Position numbers and translations under genes: made by a program. From NCBI GenBank assembly GCA_964512655.1, contig CAZEJT010000007.1:62001-126000 (forward strand): a stretch of 64,000 nucleotides of DNA, written 5' to 3'. Position 1 is the stretch's first letter. Every line of letters begins with the position of its first letter. Under the pieces are notes generated by a model. It did not search any database. It was given only the letters and a program-made list of their open reading frames with translations, and was not told the DNA's origin. Below, piece after piece: positions 42,975 through 52,051 of the stretch. Source of the DNA: VBOC01 sp964512655 (lineage in GTDB: Bacteria > Bacteroidota > Ignavibacteria > UBA10030 > SZUA-254).

Positions 42975-44437
42975 GCACCGTCATCGTCATCTTCGGGGCT
43001 TCCGGAGACCTCACTTCGAGGAAACTCATCCCCGCCCTCTATAATAACTATCGCAAAAAGCGCCTTCCGGAAAACACCTCTATAATAGGGATCTCGCGCA
43101 CGTCCATGACCGACGACGCGTTCCGGGAGGATATGCGCAATGCGATGAAGAAATTCGCTCCCGCCGATTACGACGAAAAGACCTGGCAATCGTTCGCCCC
43201 GATGCTTTGCTACCTGTCCGGAGACGTGGAGAACGCCGGCCTCTATCAGACGCTCTCTGGTAAAATCGCACAACTCGGCGGCGCGAGGTATGACTGCCTT
43301 TATTATCTTGCCACCATTCCCCGGTTGTTTCCGATTGCCGTCTCCTTCCTCGGGCGAGCCGGCCTCGTGGATGAGACCGGCCGGAACGGCAGCAGGCGGA
43401 TCGTGATCGAGAAACCGTTCGGCCACGATCTTGAGTCCGCCCGCACATTGATTCGCCATGGCCTATCTGTCGCTAAGGAAACCCAGATCTACCACATCGA
43501 CCACTACCTGGGGAAGGAAACGGTTCAGAACCTGATGGTCTTCCGTTTCGGGAACGCGATCTTCGAGCCCATCTGGAATAGGCGCTATATCGATCATGTC
43601 CAGATTACTGTCGCTGAGACCGTCGGTGTCGAGCACCGGGCCGGATATTACGATAAGACCGGCGTGCTCAGGGACATGTTTCAGAACCATCTCCTGCAGC
43701 TGCTCACCCTCCTCGGGATGGAGCCCCCCGCGGTCATAGAGGCGAATGCGCTGCGCGATGAGAAGGTGAAAGTCCTGAGGGCGGTCAGGGACATCCCGGA
43801 GGAAACAGTCGCCCGGTGCTCGGTGAGGGGACAGTACGAGGGTTACAGAAATGAAGAGGGGGTGGCGCCCGGTTCTACGGCGCCCACATTCGGGGCAGTG
43901 CAGCTGTTCGTGGACAACTGGCGGTGGCAGGGTGTTCCCTTCTACCTTCGCTCGGGAAAAATGCTGAAGGACAAGATCTCGGAGATCGTGATTCAATTCA
44001 GGCGGCCACCGCGCCAGATGTTCGACATACAATCCGGCGTGACGGAATTATCCACGAATCACCTGAGCATTCTGATACAGCCCGATGAGGGGTTTCACCT
44101 CCGTTTTATCACGAAGGTTCCTGATGGCGGCATGGCGACCAGGCCGGCCGACATGACTTACCATTTTCGCGATTCGTTTCCCGGTTCGTCAATCCCCGAA
44201 GCGTACGAACGATTGCTCCTCGATGCGATCCATGGCGATATGTCGCTCTTTACGAGCAGCGACGAAATCGAGCTCGCATGGACCACCATCGACTGCATTC
44301 AAAAAGGATGGGACGGAGAGTATGGGCCGCCTCTCCTCACCTATCCGCGCGGTTCCTGGGGACCATCCGCGGCAGACGAACTCCTATGGCGCGATGGGCG
44401 TTGGTGGATACAGCAGCCGGCTGACCATGCGGACTGA
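42971..44437 (+). CDS. zwf: Glucose-6-phosphate 1-dehydrogenase
   Basis: First enzyme of the oxidative pentose phosphate path, making 6-phosphogluconolactone and NADPH. 488 residues. Rossmann motif IFGASGDLTSRKL at 7-19, EKPFGHDLESA, the active-site RIDHYLGKE-like YHIDHYLGKETVQNLMVFRFGN (quoted here in part) and FRCPP-like RRPPRQMF. The glycine-loop text favours NADP. Overlaps rpiA by 4 bp. A 150-bp gap with repeats separates it from pgl. Confidence 0.97.
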   Translation: MSTVIVIFGASGDLTSRKLIPALYNNYRKKRLPENTSIIGISRTSMTDDAFREDMRNAMKKFAPADYDEKTWQSFAPMLCYLSGDVENAGLYQTLSGKIAQLGGARYDCLYYLATIPRLFPIAVSFLGRAGLVDETGRNGSRRIVIEKPFGHDLESARTLIRHGLSVAKETQIYHIDHYLGKETVQNLMVFRFGNAIFEPIWNRRYIDHVQITVAETVGVEHRAGYYDKTGVLRDMFQNHLLQLLTLLGMEPPAVIEANALRDEKVKVLRAVRDIPEETVARCSVRGQYEGYRNEEGVAPGSTAPTFGAVQLFVDNWRWQGVPFYLRSGKMLKDKISEIVIQFRRPPRQMFDIQSGVTELSTNHLSILIQPDEGFHLRFITKVPDGGMATRPADMTYHFRDSFPGSSIPEAYERLLLDAIHGDMSLFTSSDEIELAWTTIDCIQKGWDGEYGPPLLTYPRGSWGPSAADELLWRDGRWWIQQPADHAD

Positions 44438-44454
44438 GCTCCGGCTTTATACTG

Positions 44455-44478
44455 GTGTCACGGTGTGGACCGTGACAC
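44455..44478. repeat. GTGTCACGGT stem-loop, copy 2
   Basis: GTGTCACGGT-GTGG-ACCGTGACAC, perfect 10-bp arms. It is the same stem as at 6747-6772 with another loop. It sits 18 bp after the zwf stop, inside the pentose phosphate operon. Confidence 0.7.
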
Positions 44479-44498
44479 AAGAGCGGTAACACCACGCC

Positions 44499-44549
44499 GG
44501 TAGGCGCCGGCTTTAGCAGTGAGGCGGTAGGCGCCGGCTTTAGCCGGCG
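44499..44549. repeat. Tandem GGTAGGCGCCGGCTTTAGC repeats
   Basis: Two direct copies of GGTAGGCGCCGGCTTTAGC start at 44499 and 44526. The second completes the palindrome CGCCGGC-TTTA-GCCGGCG, the first is cut short. The same unit occurs at 60841-60863. Confidence 0.75.
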
Positions 44550-44588
44550 TTCACAGGAAGGAGCAAGCATATCCCGGTTCTTCCACAC

Positions 44589-45365
44589 ATGCCGGCTCAT
44601 CCGACAATCATTGTATTTAAGGACCCCGAGAGCCTTGCGCTTGAGGCCGCCCGGCGGATCGCGTCCGTCGTGGAACTCGCTATCAAAGAGCGGGCCGTCT
44701 GCTCAATCGCCCTCTCAGGGGGCGAGACTCCCCGATTGGTCTACCGCCAGCTTGCGGGTTCAGAGCTGAGCCGTGCTGTCGATTGGGGCCGGGTCCATGT
44801 CTTTTTCGGAGACGAGAGGCTTGTCCCGCCCGCTCACCCGCAAAGCAACTTCGGAATGGCGGAGCGGGAGCTTCTCTCGCACATCGCGATCCCGGAGAAA
44901 AACATCAACCGGATCAGGGGCGAATTGTCGTCTGATGACGCGGTCAGGGACTATCGCACCCGGCTCGATGAGTATTTCGGAGGCGCGCTTCCGCGGTTCG
45001 ATCTTATTCTGCTGGGGCTGGGAGGAGACGGTCATACCGCGTCCCTTTTCCCAGGCTCCCCCGCGATCCGGGCGGACCGCGAAACAGTTTCGTCGTCCCG
45101 TGCCCCCGTTCCCCCCGAGCAGCGCGTAACGTTGACGCTCCCTGTGATAAACAACGCACGAGAGATTATGTTTCTCGTTTCCGGAGAGAACAAAGCTTCG
45201 ATCGTTCGCGATGTCCTCGGCGCTAACCTCCGGGGAAACAGGCTCCCTGCGACGATGGTAAACCCTGAACGAGGCGAGATCATTTGGCTTCTCGATTCCG
45301 CCGCCGCTTCGCAGTTGCCGGCGGATATACAGGTTGGAACCAACGCGCCCGGCAGGGCGCAATGA
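44589..45365 (+). CDS. pgl: 6-phosphogluconolactonase
   Basis: Hydrolyses 6-phosphogluconolactone to 6-phosphogluconate. 258 residues, DevB/SOL type: ALSGGETPRLVYRQLAG, WGRVHVFFGDERLVPPAHPQSN, and LILLGLGGDGHTASLFPGS with the catalytic His. The ATG has no close ribosome site; an AAGGAG sequence lies 23 nt upstream, so the true start could differ by a few codons. It is the third step of the oxidative branch between zwf and gnd, and ends 16 bp before gnd. Confidence 0.95.
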   Translation: MPAHPTIIVFKDPESLALEAARRIASVVELAIKERAVCSIALSGGETPRLVYRQLAGSELSRAVDWGRVHVFFGDERLVPPAHPQSNFGMAERELLSHIAIPEKNINRIRGELSSDDAVRDYRTRLDEYFGGALPRFDLILLGLGGDGHTASLFPGSPAIRADRETVSSSRAPVPPEQRVTLTLPVINNAREIMFLVSGENKASIVRDVLGANLRGNRLPATMVNPERGEIIWLLDSAAASQLPADIQVGTNAPGRAQ

Positions 45366-45381
45366 GAAGGAGACCGATTCA

Positions 45382-46800
45382 ATGAACAACGACTTTGGAA
45401 TGCTGGGGTTGGGCGTGATGGGGCAGAACTTTGCCCTCAACTTAGAACGGAACGGCTTTGCAGTTTCGGTCTATGAGCGGGTAACAGATGTCACAAAAGA
45501 ATACATGCAAAAAGCGGCGGCCGGGAAGCGGATCATTCCGGCCTGGTCAGTCGAAGAGTTCGTGAAATCGCTCTTCCGCCCCAGGCGCATCATGATGCTT
45601 GTGAAAGCGGGAGAGCCCGTCGACATCACAATCTCGCAGCTCATCCCCTTCATGGAGCGCGATGATATCCTGATCGACGGGGGGAACTCATACTTTCGCG
45701 ACACCGAGCGCCGCGCGAAGGAGGTGGAAGCAAAGGGGTTCAGGTACTTCGGGATGGGCGTTTCTGGCGGCGAGGAGGGGGCGCTCTGGGGACCCAGCCT
45801 CATGCCCGGAGGGTCGAAAGAGGCTTATCAGGCAGTGGAGCCGATTCTGAAGAAAGTCGCTGCGAAGGCCGAACAGGACGGCGAGCCCTGCGTGACATAC
45901 ATCGGTCCGGGAGGGGCCGGACATTACGTCAAGATGGTGCACAACGGGATCGAGTACGGCGACATGCAGCTCATCGCCGAGGCATACGACATCCTGAAGC
46001 GTGCGCTCGGCCTCACGGCAAAGGAATTTCGGAACCTCTTCACCGGGTGGAACAAGGGCAAGCTCTCCTCGTTTCTCATCGAATCAACTGCCCGGGTCTT
46101 CGAGACCATCGACTCTGATACGGGCTCGCCGCTGGTCGATATGATCCTCGATAAGGCGGGACAGAAGGGGACGGGGAAGTGGACGATCATTGAGGCCGCC
46201 GAAATCGGCTCGGTCGTCCCGACCATCGGAGGGGCGGTCGACGCGAGGCTCCTCTCCGGCCTCAAAGAAGAGCGGGTCCGCGCGTCGTCATTCCTGAAGG
46301 GCCCTGTGCCGGTGCCGGGCGGGAATTCGCGCAAGAGCCTGATAGACTCGGTCGAGGATGCTCTCTATGCCTCGAAAGTCTGCTCGTACGCGCAGGGGAT
46401 GTCGCTCCTCGCGTCGGCGTCCCGCGAGTACTCGTACGATCTTAACCTCTCATCGATTGCGAAGATCTGGAGGGCGGGGTGTATTATCAGGGCGAAGCTT
46501 CTGGATGAGATTACGAGCGCGTTCTCCCGAGACCCGGGCCTCCCGAACCTCCTGTTCGACCCCGGGTTCCGCGACTCGATGGCAAAGGCTCAGGACGGGT
46601 GGCGTTATGCCGTCAGGAGCGCAATCGAGCTTGGCATCCCGGTCCCTGGCATGAGCGCATCCCTGGCATATTACGATTCATACCGAAGCGAACGCCTTCC
46701 CGCAAACCTCATCCAGGCTCAGAGGGATTTCTTCGGCGCTCACACGTTCGAACGGATCGACAAGCCGGGGTCGTTCCACGCAAAGTGGCTTGCGAAGTAG
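45382..46800 (+). CDS. gnd: 6-phosphogluconate dehydrogenase, decarboxylating
   Basis: Makes ribulose 5-phosphate, CO2 and NADPH. 472 residues from the ATG that follows AGAAGGAG; the frame is open from 45334 without a site. N-terminal Rossmann motif GLGVMGQNFALN, DGGNSYFRDTERR, GMGVSGGEEGALWGPSLMPGG, the signature GGAGHYVKMVHNGIEYGDMQLI with the catalytic Lys, and the C-terminal all-helical domain ending in FGAHTFERID. Length and motifs fit the homodimeric 470-residue type. Closes the pentose phosphate operon. Confidence 0.97.
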   Translation: MNNDFGMLGLGVMGQNFALNLERNGFAVSVYERVTDVTKEYMQKAAAGKRIIPAWSVEEFVKSLFRPRRIMMLVKAGEPVDITISQLIPFMERDDILIDGGNSYFRDTERRAKEVEAKGFRYFGMGVSGGEEGALWGPSLMPGGSKEAYQAVEPILKKVAAKAEQDGEPCVTYIGPGGAGHYVKMVHNGIEYGDMQLIAEAYDILKRALGLTAKEFRNLFTGWNKGKLSSFLIESTARVFETIDSDTGSPLVDMILDKAGQKGTGKWTIIEAAEIGSVVPTIGGAVDARLLSGLKEERVRASSFLKGPVPVPGGNSRKSLIDSVEDALYASKVCSYAQGMSLLASASREYSYDLNLSSIAKIWRAGCIIRAKLLDEITSAFSRDPGLPNLLFDPGFRDSMAKAQDGWRYAVRSAIELGIPVPGMSASLAYYDSYRSERLPANLIQAQRDFFGAHTFERIDKPGSFHAKWLAK

Positions 46801-46852
46801 GCGCGGACGTTAGCCCGCGTGAATCCGGGATTCATGATCGGTTAAGAAACAT

Positions 46853-48370
46853 CTACCTTCTGCTGAGCCGCACGCCGAATACAACGACTCCCACCAGCAC
46901 CCCGGCGAGCAGGAAGATGAGAATCGCGGTTCCGAAGATGTTGGCGGATGAGCCCATGTGTATTCGGATCTTCTTGTCCTCCGATTCCACCTTCTTGTTG
47001 CTCGCGAACGACTCTGTCTTGATCGTCACTTCGTAGTCGCCGACATTGACATCTGATGGGGGCGCGATGGACACCCCGGCCGCCTCTTCCTTCCCCGGAG
47101 CCAGGCTTGGCAACAGATCCGGCGCGACTGCGCCTGTCCAATTCAGCGGGACTTCCGCGCGTATCTTGATATTGTCCAGCCGTCGCGTGCCGTCGTTGTG
47201 GATAGTCAGGTTCATCTGAACTTTCTCCCCCGGTTTCAGCTCCTGGTAGAAGTTGGTCGCCCGCACCTCGATCCGGCCCACGCCCCGCGGCACGAGTTCG
47301 AGCCGGATGAAACTCACATTCATCCTGTCAAGCTCATCGGCAGCATAGCGCTTCTCCCTAATCTTGTCGGCTTCCGACTGGGGGACCGCCGCGGCAAAGA
47401 ACTTCAGGGGCTGGTCGATCGGAAACGTGCTGCTGTCGTAACGGTCCGGGAGATAGACGGCCAGCGAGAGCTTCCGTGTATTCACGTCCTGCGAAAACTT
47501 CACCTGTGAGAGCCGTGCGCTCGTCTGCTCTTCGAGAAAGTCGTACGATATCTGGCGGGGAAGATCCAGCAGGGCGAGCTTGTACACATTGTCCATGCTG
47601 GAGAAAAGCTCAAGCGTGAGATCGTACGTCGCGCGGGTTCCGAGGTCCGCCTCCTGGGAAAACTGCGCCGACGTCATGAGAATCTTGTTCGCGCTCTCGT
47701 CTTTCTGGAGAAAGATCGTCTTCTCCTCAGACTTGTCGCCGTAGACGCACCGCACCGTGACGTTGTCGAGATCCTGCAGGAGATAGAAGTCGAGCCCCAC
47801 CGGCTCATTCCGGGGCATCGAAAGGATTTTAGATTCATAGGGCTGGCTGACGATTGAGTGCTGCGTGTTCAACAGAGAAACGTACACATTCGAAATCTGA
47901 TCGGTCTTGATCCCGCCGACGTCCTCCAGCTGAACTCTTTCCCCCTCGATCAGTCCTCCGGTCGTGTTTTTCAGGGTCAGCCGGACTCTTTTCTTCCCGT
48001 CCCTCGACTGGTACTTCACGGCTCTCTCGATCGTTATGTGGGGCTGCTCGAACGCGATCGAGAGAATGGCCTGCTGATAGGTAACCTGCGCGTTCTTGAA
48101 GGTCGCATCCGACTCGGAGAATTCCTTTTCGGAGATCAGCCCCTTATCATGCAGCAGCTTCTGCCGCTCGTATTGCGCTTTCTGCACCTTGTAATCCGCC
48201 TGAACCTTTTCGAGGTAAAGCGATTTGAACCGCTCGTCGTTGGGGTTGTAGAGCATCTGACCTGAGAGCGGGAGACGTGGGAGGAGAATGGCGAGTGAAA
48301 CCATCAACATCCGGCTCCATTTCATCGCGCCGTCTATGAATCGTCTTTTCACGGACTTTGCGCCATCCAT
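46853..48370 (-). CDS. Membrane-anchored NEW3-domain protein of an ABC exporter operon
   Basis: 505 residues. Signal peptide (about 20-38), then a helical hairpin (about 48-100, KVQKAQYERQKLLHDKGLISEKEFSE) much like the hairpins of periplasmic adaptor (membrane fusion) proteins. The middle is beta-rich. Near the C terminus is a NEW3-type Ig domain (about 360-460, LKPGEKVQMNLTIHNDGTRRLDN), then one membrane helix (about 475-497) and a short positive tail. It begins 5 bp after the second permease stop, so it belongs to the ABC system. It may link the exporter to the outer envelope. No precise family name is claimed. Confidence 0.8.
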   Translation of the reverse strand: MDGAKSVKRRFIDGAMKWSRMLMVSLAILLPRLPLSGQMLYNPNDERFKSLYLEKVQADYKVQKAQYERQKLLHDKGLISEKEFSESDATFKNAQVTYQQAILSIAFEQPHITIERAVKYQSRDGKKRVRLTLKNTTGGLIEGERVQLEDVGGIKTDQISNVYVSLLNTQHSIVSQPYESKILSMPRNEPVGLDFYLLQDLDNVTVRCVYGDKSEEKTIFLQKDESANKILMTSAQFSQEADLGTRATYDLTLELFSSMDNVYKLALLDLPRQISYDFLEEQTSARLSQVKFSQDVNTRKLSLAVYLPDRYDSSTFPIDQPLKFFAAAVPQSEADKIREKRYAADELDRMNVSFIRLELVPRGVGRIEVRATNFYQELKPGEKVQMNLTIHNDGTRRLDNIKIRAEVPLNWTGAVAPDLLPSLAPGKEEAAGVSIAPPSDVNVGDYEVTIKTESFASNKKVESEDKKIRIHMGSSANIFGTAILIFLLAGVLVGVVVFGVRLSRR

Positions 48371-48375
48371 TTCCG

Positions 48376-49824
48376 CTATCTCACGTCGTACCGCTGGAAG
48401 CTTGCGACGGCTCCGCCAAGGAATACCAGGTTGAACAGAACCAATGCACCGAGATGCGGCAGAGCCGCCCTGGCCCTCTCCTCAATCCCCTCCGGCGCGT
48501 ACTCCACCCGGGGCCGATCGCTGAGATCGACATGATCCTCGGGTGTGAACGAGGGATCCCGCTTCCTCTCTGATTCCCACTTCACCTGGAGGTAGGAGGT
48601 TAACTGATTCTGCCATGCTTCTACCTGTCTGTGCCAGTGATTGTCCGCTTGAATCCCTGCTTCGGTGAGATCGGTGGCAGCAAAGACGAGATCCCCCGGG
48701 GGAGAAAAAGAGGCGAGCAGGATCGCCAGATCCTCCTGATGCTCGGCTCGCCTGTCGTAATCCGTCTGGATGACGTCGATTCTTTCCTGCACCTCGATAT
48801 CGATCCGATCCATGACGGCGCGCCATTCTTTCGAGAATTCCTCATATCTCTTCCTGAACAGAGGGTCGGAGGTTACCTTCTCCTGAATCTTGCTGGGAAC
48901 GTGCCCGACGACATGCTGGACATCCACGAGCACGTCGGCGATGTCGGCGTACTTCGAAGTGATTAGATCCTGCGTGCGTTTGGATTGCATGGAAAACCGC
49001 TCGGCCGAGATTGACCAGATCTGATTCTGGATGACGGTCTTGGAGGGAATTCGATAGAGCCGCGCAGCGAGGAACGGGCTTACATTGGGAAGCACAAGGA
49101 CGAGGAGCGCCCATGCGAAGATCGACTTCAGGACCGCAGTGCCCGATGTCTGGGAGCGCGCTGAAACGAGGAGGCCCAGCGCGTAGAACGCGGAAATGTA
49201 CAACCAGGATGCCGCGATCAGGACCGCGAAGACGGCAGTATCCGTCGCCCGTGTGATCACGTCCGGGCTTAGAGCGATATAGAGGAGGCCGCTGAGGACT
49301 CCGATCGTGAACGGGACGAGAAGGCTGAGGCAGCCGCCGATGAACTTGCCCAGGACAACCGTCCGGCGCGGGAGCGAGGTTGAAAGCGTCTGTTTGAGAA
49401 GACCAGATTCTCTCTCTCCGCTGATCACGTTGTACGAAAAGATGATCGCGATGAGGCTCAAGATAACCGTGACGATCGTTATGAGGTCGATTCTTGAAAA
49501 GAAGAGAGGAATCGGATTCGATTCAAACCGTCCCTCAAGCACCTCGCGATCGATCCCGAGCACGAGGGGCTCAAAATGAGAGGGCCCGCGCTGGGGGGAT
49601 GTCATCCCTCCTACCCGGTTCAGATGCCCGTACTCGCCGATAAAGTCGTCCTGGACCTTCAGCCGGTCCCGGAAATCATGAAGCTCCCGCTTGTACGTGT
49701 TCGTCGAGATCGCTACGGAAAGGAGAATGAGCACGGTCGATACGATGCATGCTCCGACAAACCGTGCGTTGAGCAGGTTGTGAAGAAGTTCCTTCCTGAT
49801 GACGAGGCGCAGCACTGGATTCAC
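48376..49824 (-). CDS. ABC-2 type transporter permease (second subunit)
   Basis: 482 residues with about six membrane helices: one at about 20-40, then a large periplasmic loop, then a group at about 110-270 (including ISGERESGLLKQTLSTSLPRRTVVLGKFIGG, the ABC-2 coupling motif, quoted in part). A charged extracytoplasmic region of about 170 residues follows and a last helix at about 450-470. This DUF3526-like layout is typical of paired permeases in FCB bacteria. Overlaps the first permease gene by 4 bp. Substrate unknown. Confidence 0.85.
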   Translation of the reverse strand: MNPVLRLVIRKELLHNLLNARFVGACIVSTVLILLSVAISTNTYKRELHDFRDRLKVQDDFIGEYGHLNRVGGMTSPQRGPSHFEPLVLGIDREVLEGRFESNPIPLFFSRIDLITIVTVILSLIAIIFSYNVISGERESGLLKQTLSTSLPRRTVVLGKFIGGCLSLLVPFTIGVLSGLLYIALSPDVITRATDTAVFAVLIAASWLYISAFYALGLLVSARSQTSGTAVLKSIFAWALLVLVLPNVSPFLAARLYRIPSKTVIQNQIWSISAERFSMQSKRTQDLITSKYADIADVLVDVQHVVGHVPSKIQEKVTSDPLFRKRYEEFSKEWRAVMDRIDIEVQERIDVIQTDYDRRAEHQEDLAILLASFSPPGDLVFAATDLTEAGIQADNHWHRQVEAWQNQLTSYLQVKWESERKRDPSFTPEDHVDLSDRPRVEYAPEGIEERARAALPHLGALVLFNLVFLGGAVASFQRYDVR

Positions 49825-51074
49825 CGTGCATCGTAGCGTGAAAACCTCATCATCGCTGCACCGGTGAAGCCGATGCCTGCGATTGCGAGGATTACTATAT
49901 CGGTCAGCGCGGATGTCGCAAGGATCTCGTTCAGCGATGCGCGTTCATATTGAAATGACTCCACCGATCCGTCGACCGCATCGCTCAGGATATCAAAATT
50001 GCGCTCCATGTAGCTCGTCAATGCATCCTTCAATCGATGCTCTTCGTAAATCCCGGTGTTTGCCACATCGGTCAGCAGGAAGGTTGCTGCTCCGGCCGGC
50101 GACAAGCGGACAAGATTCTTTGTGCGATTGACGAGGCCTTCCAGCTTGGGAATATACGATTCAAGGAGCCGGCTGTTTGCCTCATTCTGTTCCCGATAAT
50201 ACGCCCCAAGCTCTTTCCCTCTTCCCGAAACCTTCTCCCGCTGGAATCGCCCGTACTCCGCTCTGACCTGGTTCAGGCTCCGCTCCAGATTGACCCGTTC
50301 GCTCGGGGGAATGTCGGAAACAGATCTCGCCAGCGCGGCGCCCGCCTGGGGAACCACAAATACGAGGGCAACCCATGCCGTAAGACAGACGATGAGCGAC
50401 GCCGAGCTCTGGTGGGCAAAGGATGAAAGGAGAATTCCCAGCGAAGAGAATACTCCCGCATACAGAAGTGATGCAAGGAGGATCGTGAACGCCCTCTGCC
50501 AGAAATAGCCGGATGAACCCACGTCCGGAAGCATGGATACTACGGCTGCGGCTATGAGGAACAGAACGCTGAACGGGAGCACCACCAGCAGAAGGCGTCC
50601 CGCAAACTTCCCGAGGAGCATGTCGCTCCGGGATGATCCGCCTGCAAGAGCGAGCTTGAGCGTTCCGTTCTCCTTTTCTCCCGTGATGGCATCAAACGTA
50701 AGGAGGAGAGCGATCAGCGAGAGCATGACCTTTACGATGAACAGCATGTCAGGCACGGTGAACAGCGCAAACAGCCGGTTGATCGACTGCTGACTCGACT
50801 CCATCTCGACCGAGCCCGGGTGGACCCAGAAAAGCCGATCGAGGTCTGCCTCCGCCCCCTTGGCAAAGATGGAGAGGGGATTGGGAGGCAGCATCACATT
50901 CGCAGATCCGGGGTTCGGGCGGTTGAGCGCATAGTGCTCCACCTGCATCTCGAAATCGCCATAGGAGACGAGGAGGCTTATGACGATGAGGACTGCGAGG
51001 AGGGAGGTGACGAGAAGAAACCGGTATGTTACGACGTTCTCCAGAATCTCCTTTTTGGCGAAGTGGAGAATCAC
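49821..51074 (-). CDS. ABC-2 type transporter permease (first subunit)
   Basis: 417 residues, a shorter paralogue of the next gene's product, with the same order. Helix at about 20-40, loop, then a block of helices (about 105-260) with the coupling motif ITGEKENGTLKLALAGGSSR. A soluble stretch follows (about 265-380) and a final helix (about 390-408). Both permeases end in a similar FSRYDAR / FQRYDVR tail, evidence for duplication. It starts 4 bp after the ATPase stop. The two would form a heterodimeric channel. Confidence 0.87.
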   Translation of the reverse strand: MILHFAKKEILENVVTYRFLLVTSLLAVLIVISLLVSYGDFEMQVEHYALNRPNPGSANVMLPPNPLSIFAKGAEADLDRLFWVHPGSVEMESSQQSINRLFALFTVPDMLFIVKVMLSLIALLLTFDAITGEKENGTLKLALAGGSSRSDMLLGKFAGRLLLVVLPFSVLFLIAAAVVSMLPDVGSSGYFWQRAFTILLASLLYAGVFSSLGILLSSFAHQSSASLIVCLTAWVALVFVVPQAGAALARSVSDIPPSERVNLERSLNQVRAEYGRFQREKVSGRGKELGAYYREQNEANSRLLESYIPKLEGLVNRTKNLVRLSPAGAATFLLTDVANTGIYEEHRLKDALTSYMERNFDILSDAVDGSVESFQYERASLNEILATSALTDIVILAIAGIGFTGAAMMRFSRYDAR

Positions 51075-51078
51075 GCTA

Positions 51079-51789
51079 TTAACTTACCTCCATATACTTC
51101 AGATAGAGCCTCTCCAGGTCTTCATTCCTGAGGCCGTCCTTGCTCTTCTCCATGATGAGGACCCCTTCTCTCATGATCCCCACCGTATCGGCGATCTCTT
51201 TCGCGCGGAATACGTCGTGCGTGGACATGAGAATCGCCTTCCCTTCATCCCGTAATTTCAGCAGAAGCTCCACGAACTCTGCCGCGGCTTTGGGGTCGAG
51301 GCCCGAGGTAGGTTCATCCAGGATCAGCGCGGGGGCTTGTTTCAGGATTGCGATCGCAATGCCCAGTTTTTGCCGCATGCCCTTGGAGAACGACTTCACC
51401 CTCTGTTCGAAGGACCGCTCGGCCAGCCCGACCTGCCGCATGACCATGTAGTAGTCCTCCTTCCTGAGATCCTTCCTCCCGGAGAGCCGGGTAAAGAAAT
51501 CCACGTTCTGGCGCGCCGTGAAGTTGCCGTACAGCATGACGTTTTCCGATACATACGCGGCGTACTTTTTCGCCTCAAGAGGGCTTTTGGAGCAGTCGAC
51601 CTCATTGATTTTCGCCGTCCCGCTCGTGGGCTCGATGAAATTGAAAAAAAGATTGATGGTCGTCGTCTTGCCGGCCCCGTTCGCCCCCAACAGGCAGTAG
51701 ATCTGCCCCGATCCGATCCTCAGGTTGAGGTGGTCTAACGCAAGAAGGCCGTCTTCGTATCGCTTGGTGAGATCAATTGCCTGGATCAT
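51079..51789 (-). CDS. ABC transporter ATP-binding protein
   Basis: 236 residues from the ATG that follows AGGAGG by 8 nt; a GTG three codons upstream is also open. Walker A GANGAGKTTT, Q-loop region YVSENVMLYGN, signature FSKGMRQK (SKGM, common in exporters), Walker B LILDEPTSGLD and switch His in STHDV. First gene of the operon ATPase-permease-permease-NEW3 protein. A candidate sigma54 promoter lies about 125 bp upstream, next to a sigma54 regulator gene. Confidence 0.93.
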   Translation of the reverse strand: MIQAIDLTKRYEDGLLALDHLNLRIGSGQIYCLLGANGAGKTTTINLFFNFIEPTSGTAKINEVDCSKSPLEAKKYAAYVSENVMLYGNFTARQNVDFFTRLSGRKDLRKEDYYMVMRQVGLAERSFEQRVKSFSKGMRQKLGIAIAILKQAPALILDEPTSGLDPKAAAEFVELLLKLRDEGKAILMSTHDVFRAKEIADTVGIMREGVLIMEKSKDGLRNEDLERLYLKYMEVS

Positions 51790-51911
51790 TGCTTTCACCC
51801 TCCTGGTGAATGTCGATCAGCGCATATCCTGCCTGCTGTCCGGAACCTCTTGTTTTTAACGCCGCGACGGGCATGATCTCCCTGTGGTTGTGTTCTGCGG
51901 GCTAATCGAAA

Positions 51912-51926
51912 TCAATAACCGTGCCC
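51912..51926 (-). promoter_or_regulatory. Candidate sigma54 promoter of the ABC exporter operon
   Basis: Minus strand GGGCAC-GGTTA-TTGA: the -24 GG and the -12 position have the right 12-nt offset, but the -12 GC reads GA. Weaker than the protease promoter; support comes from the adjacent sigma54 regulator. Confidence 0.4.
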
Positions 51927-51975
51927 GTCATGAACATGGCCAAACCGGAAAGGTCTTGCAGGATGAAGGAGTGTT

Positions 51976-51995
51976 GCGGGTAAAGGGTTACCCGC
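51976..51995. promoter_or_regulatory. Perfect 8-bp inverted repeat, activator site or hairpin
   Basis: GCGGGTAA-AGGG-TTACCCGC lies between the sigma54 regulator gene (ends 52052) and the candidate sigma54 promoter at 51912-51926, about 50 bp upstream of its -24 box. It could be the regulator's binding site. It could also be a hairpin at the end of the regulator mRNA, but no T run follows. Confidence 0.45.
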
Positions 51996-52051
51996 CGGAA
52001 GGAATCCGGTTACTCAATTAGATTGGTGTTGCAACGAGATCGCCTTCTCGA

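Noticed and set aside
46801..46845. Hairpin GCGCGGACGTTAGCCCGCG after gnd as terminator or repeat copy
   Set aside because: The arms pair poorly and no T run follows; at most a degraded GTAGSCG unit.
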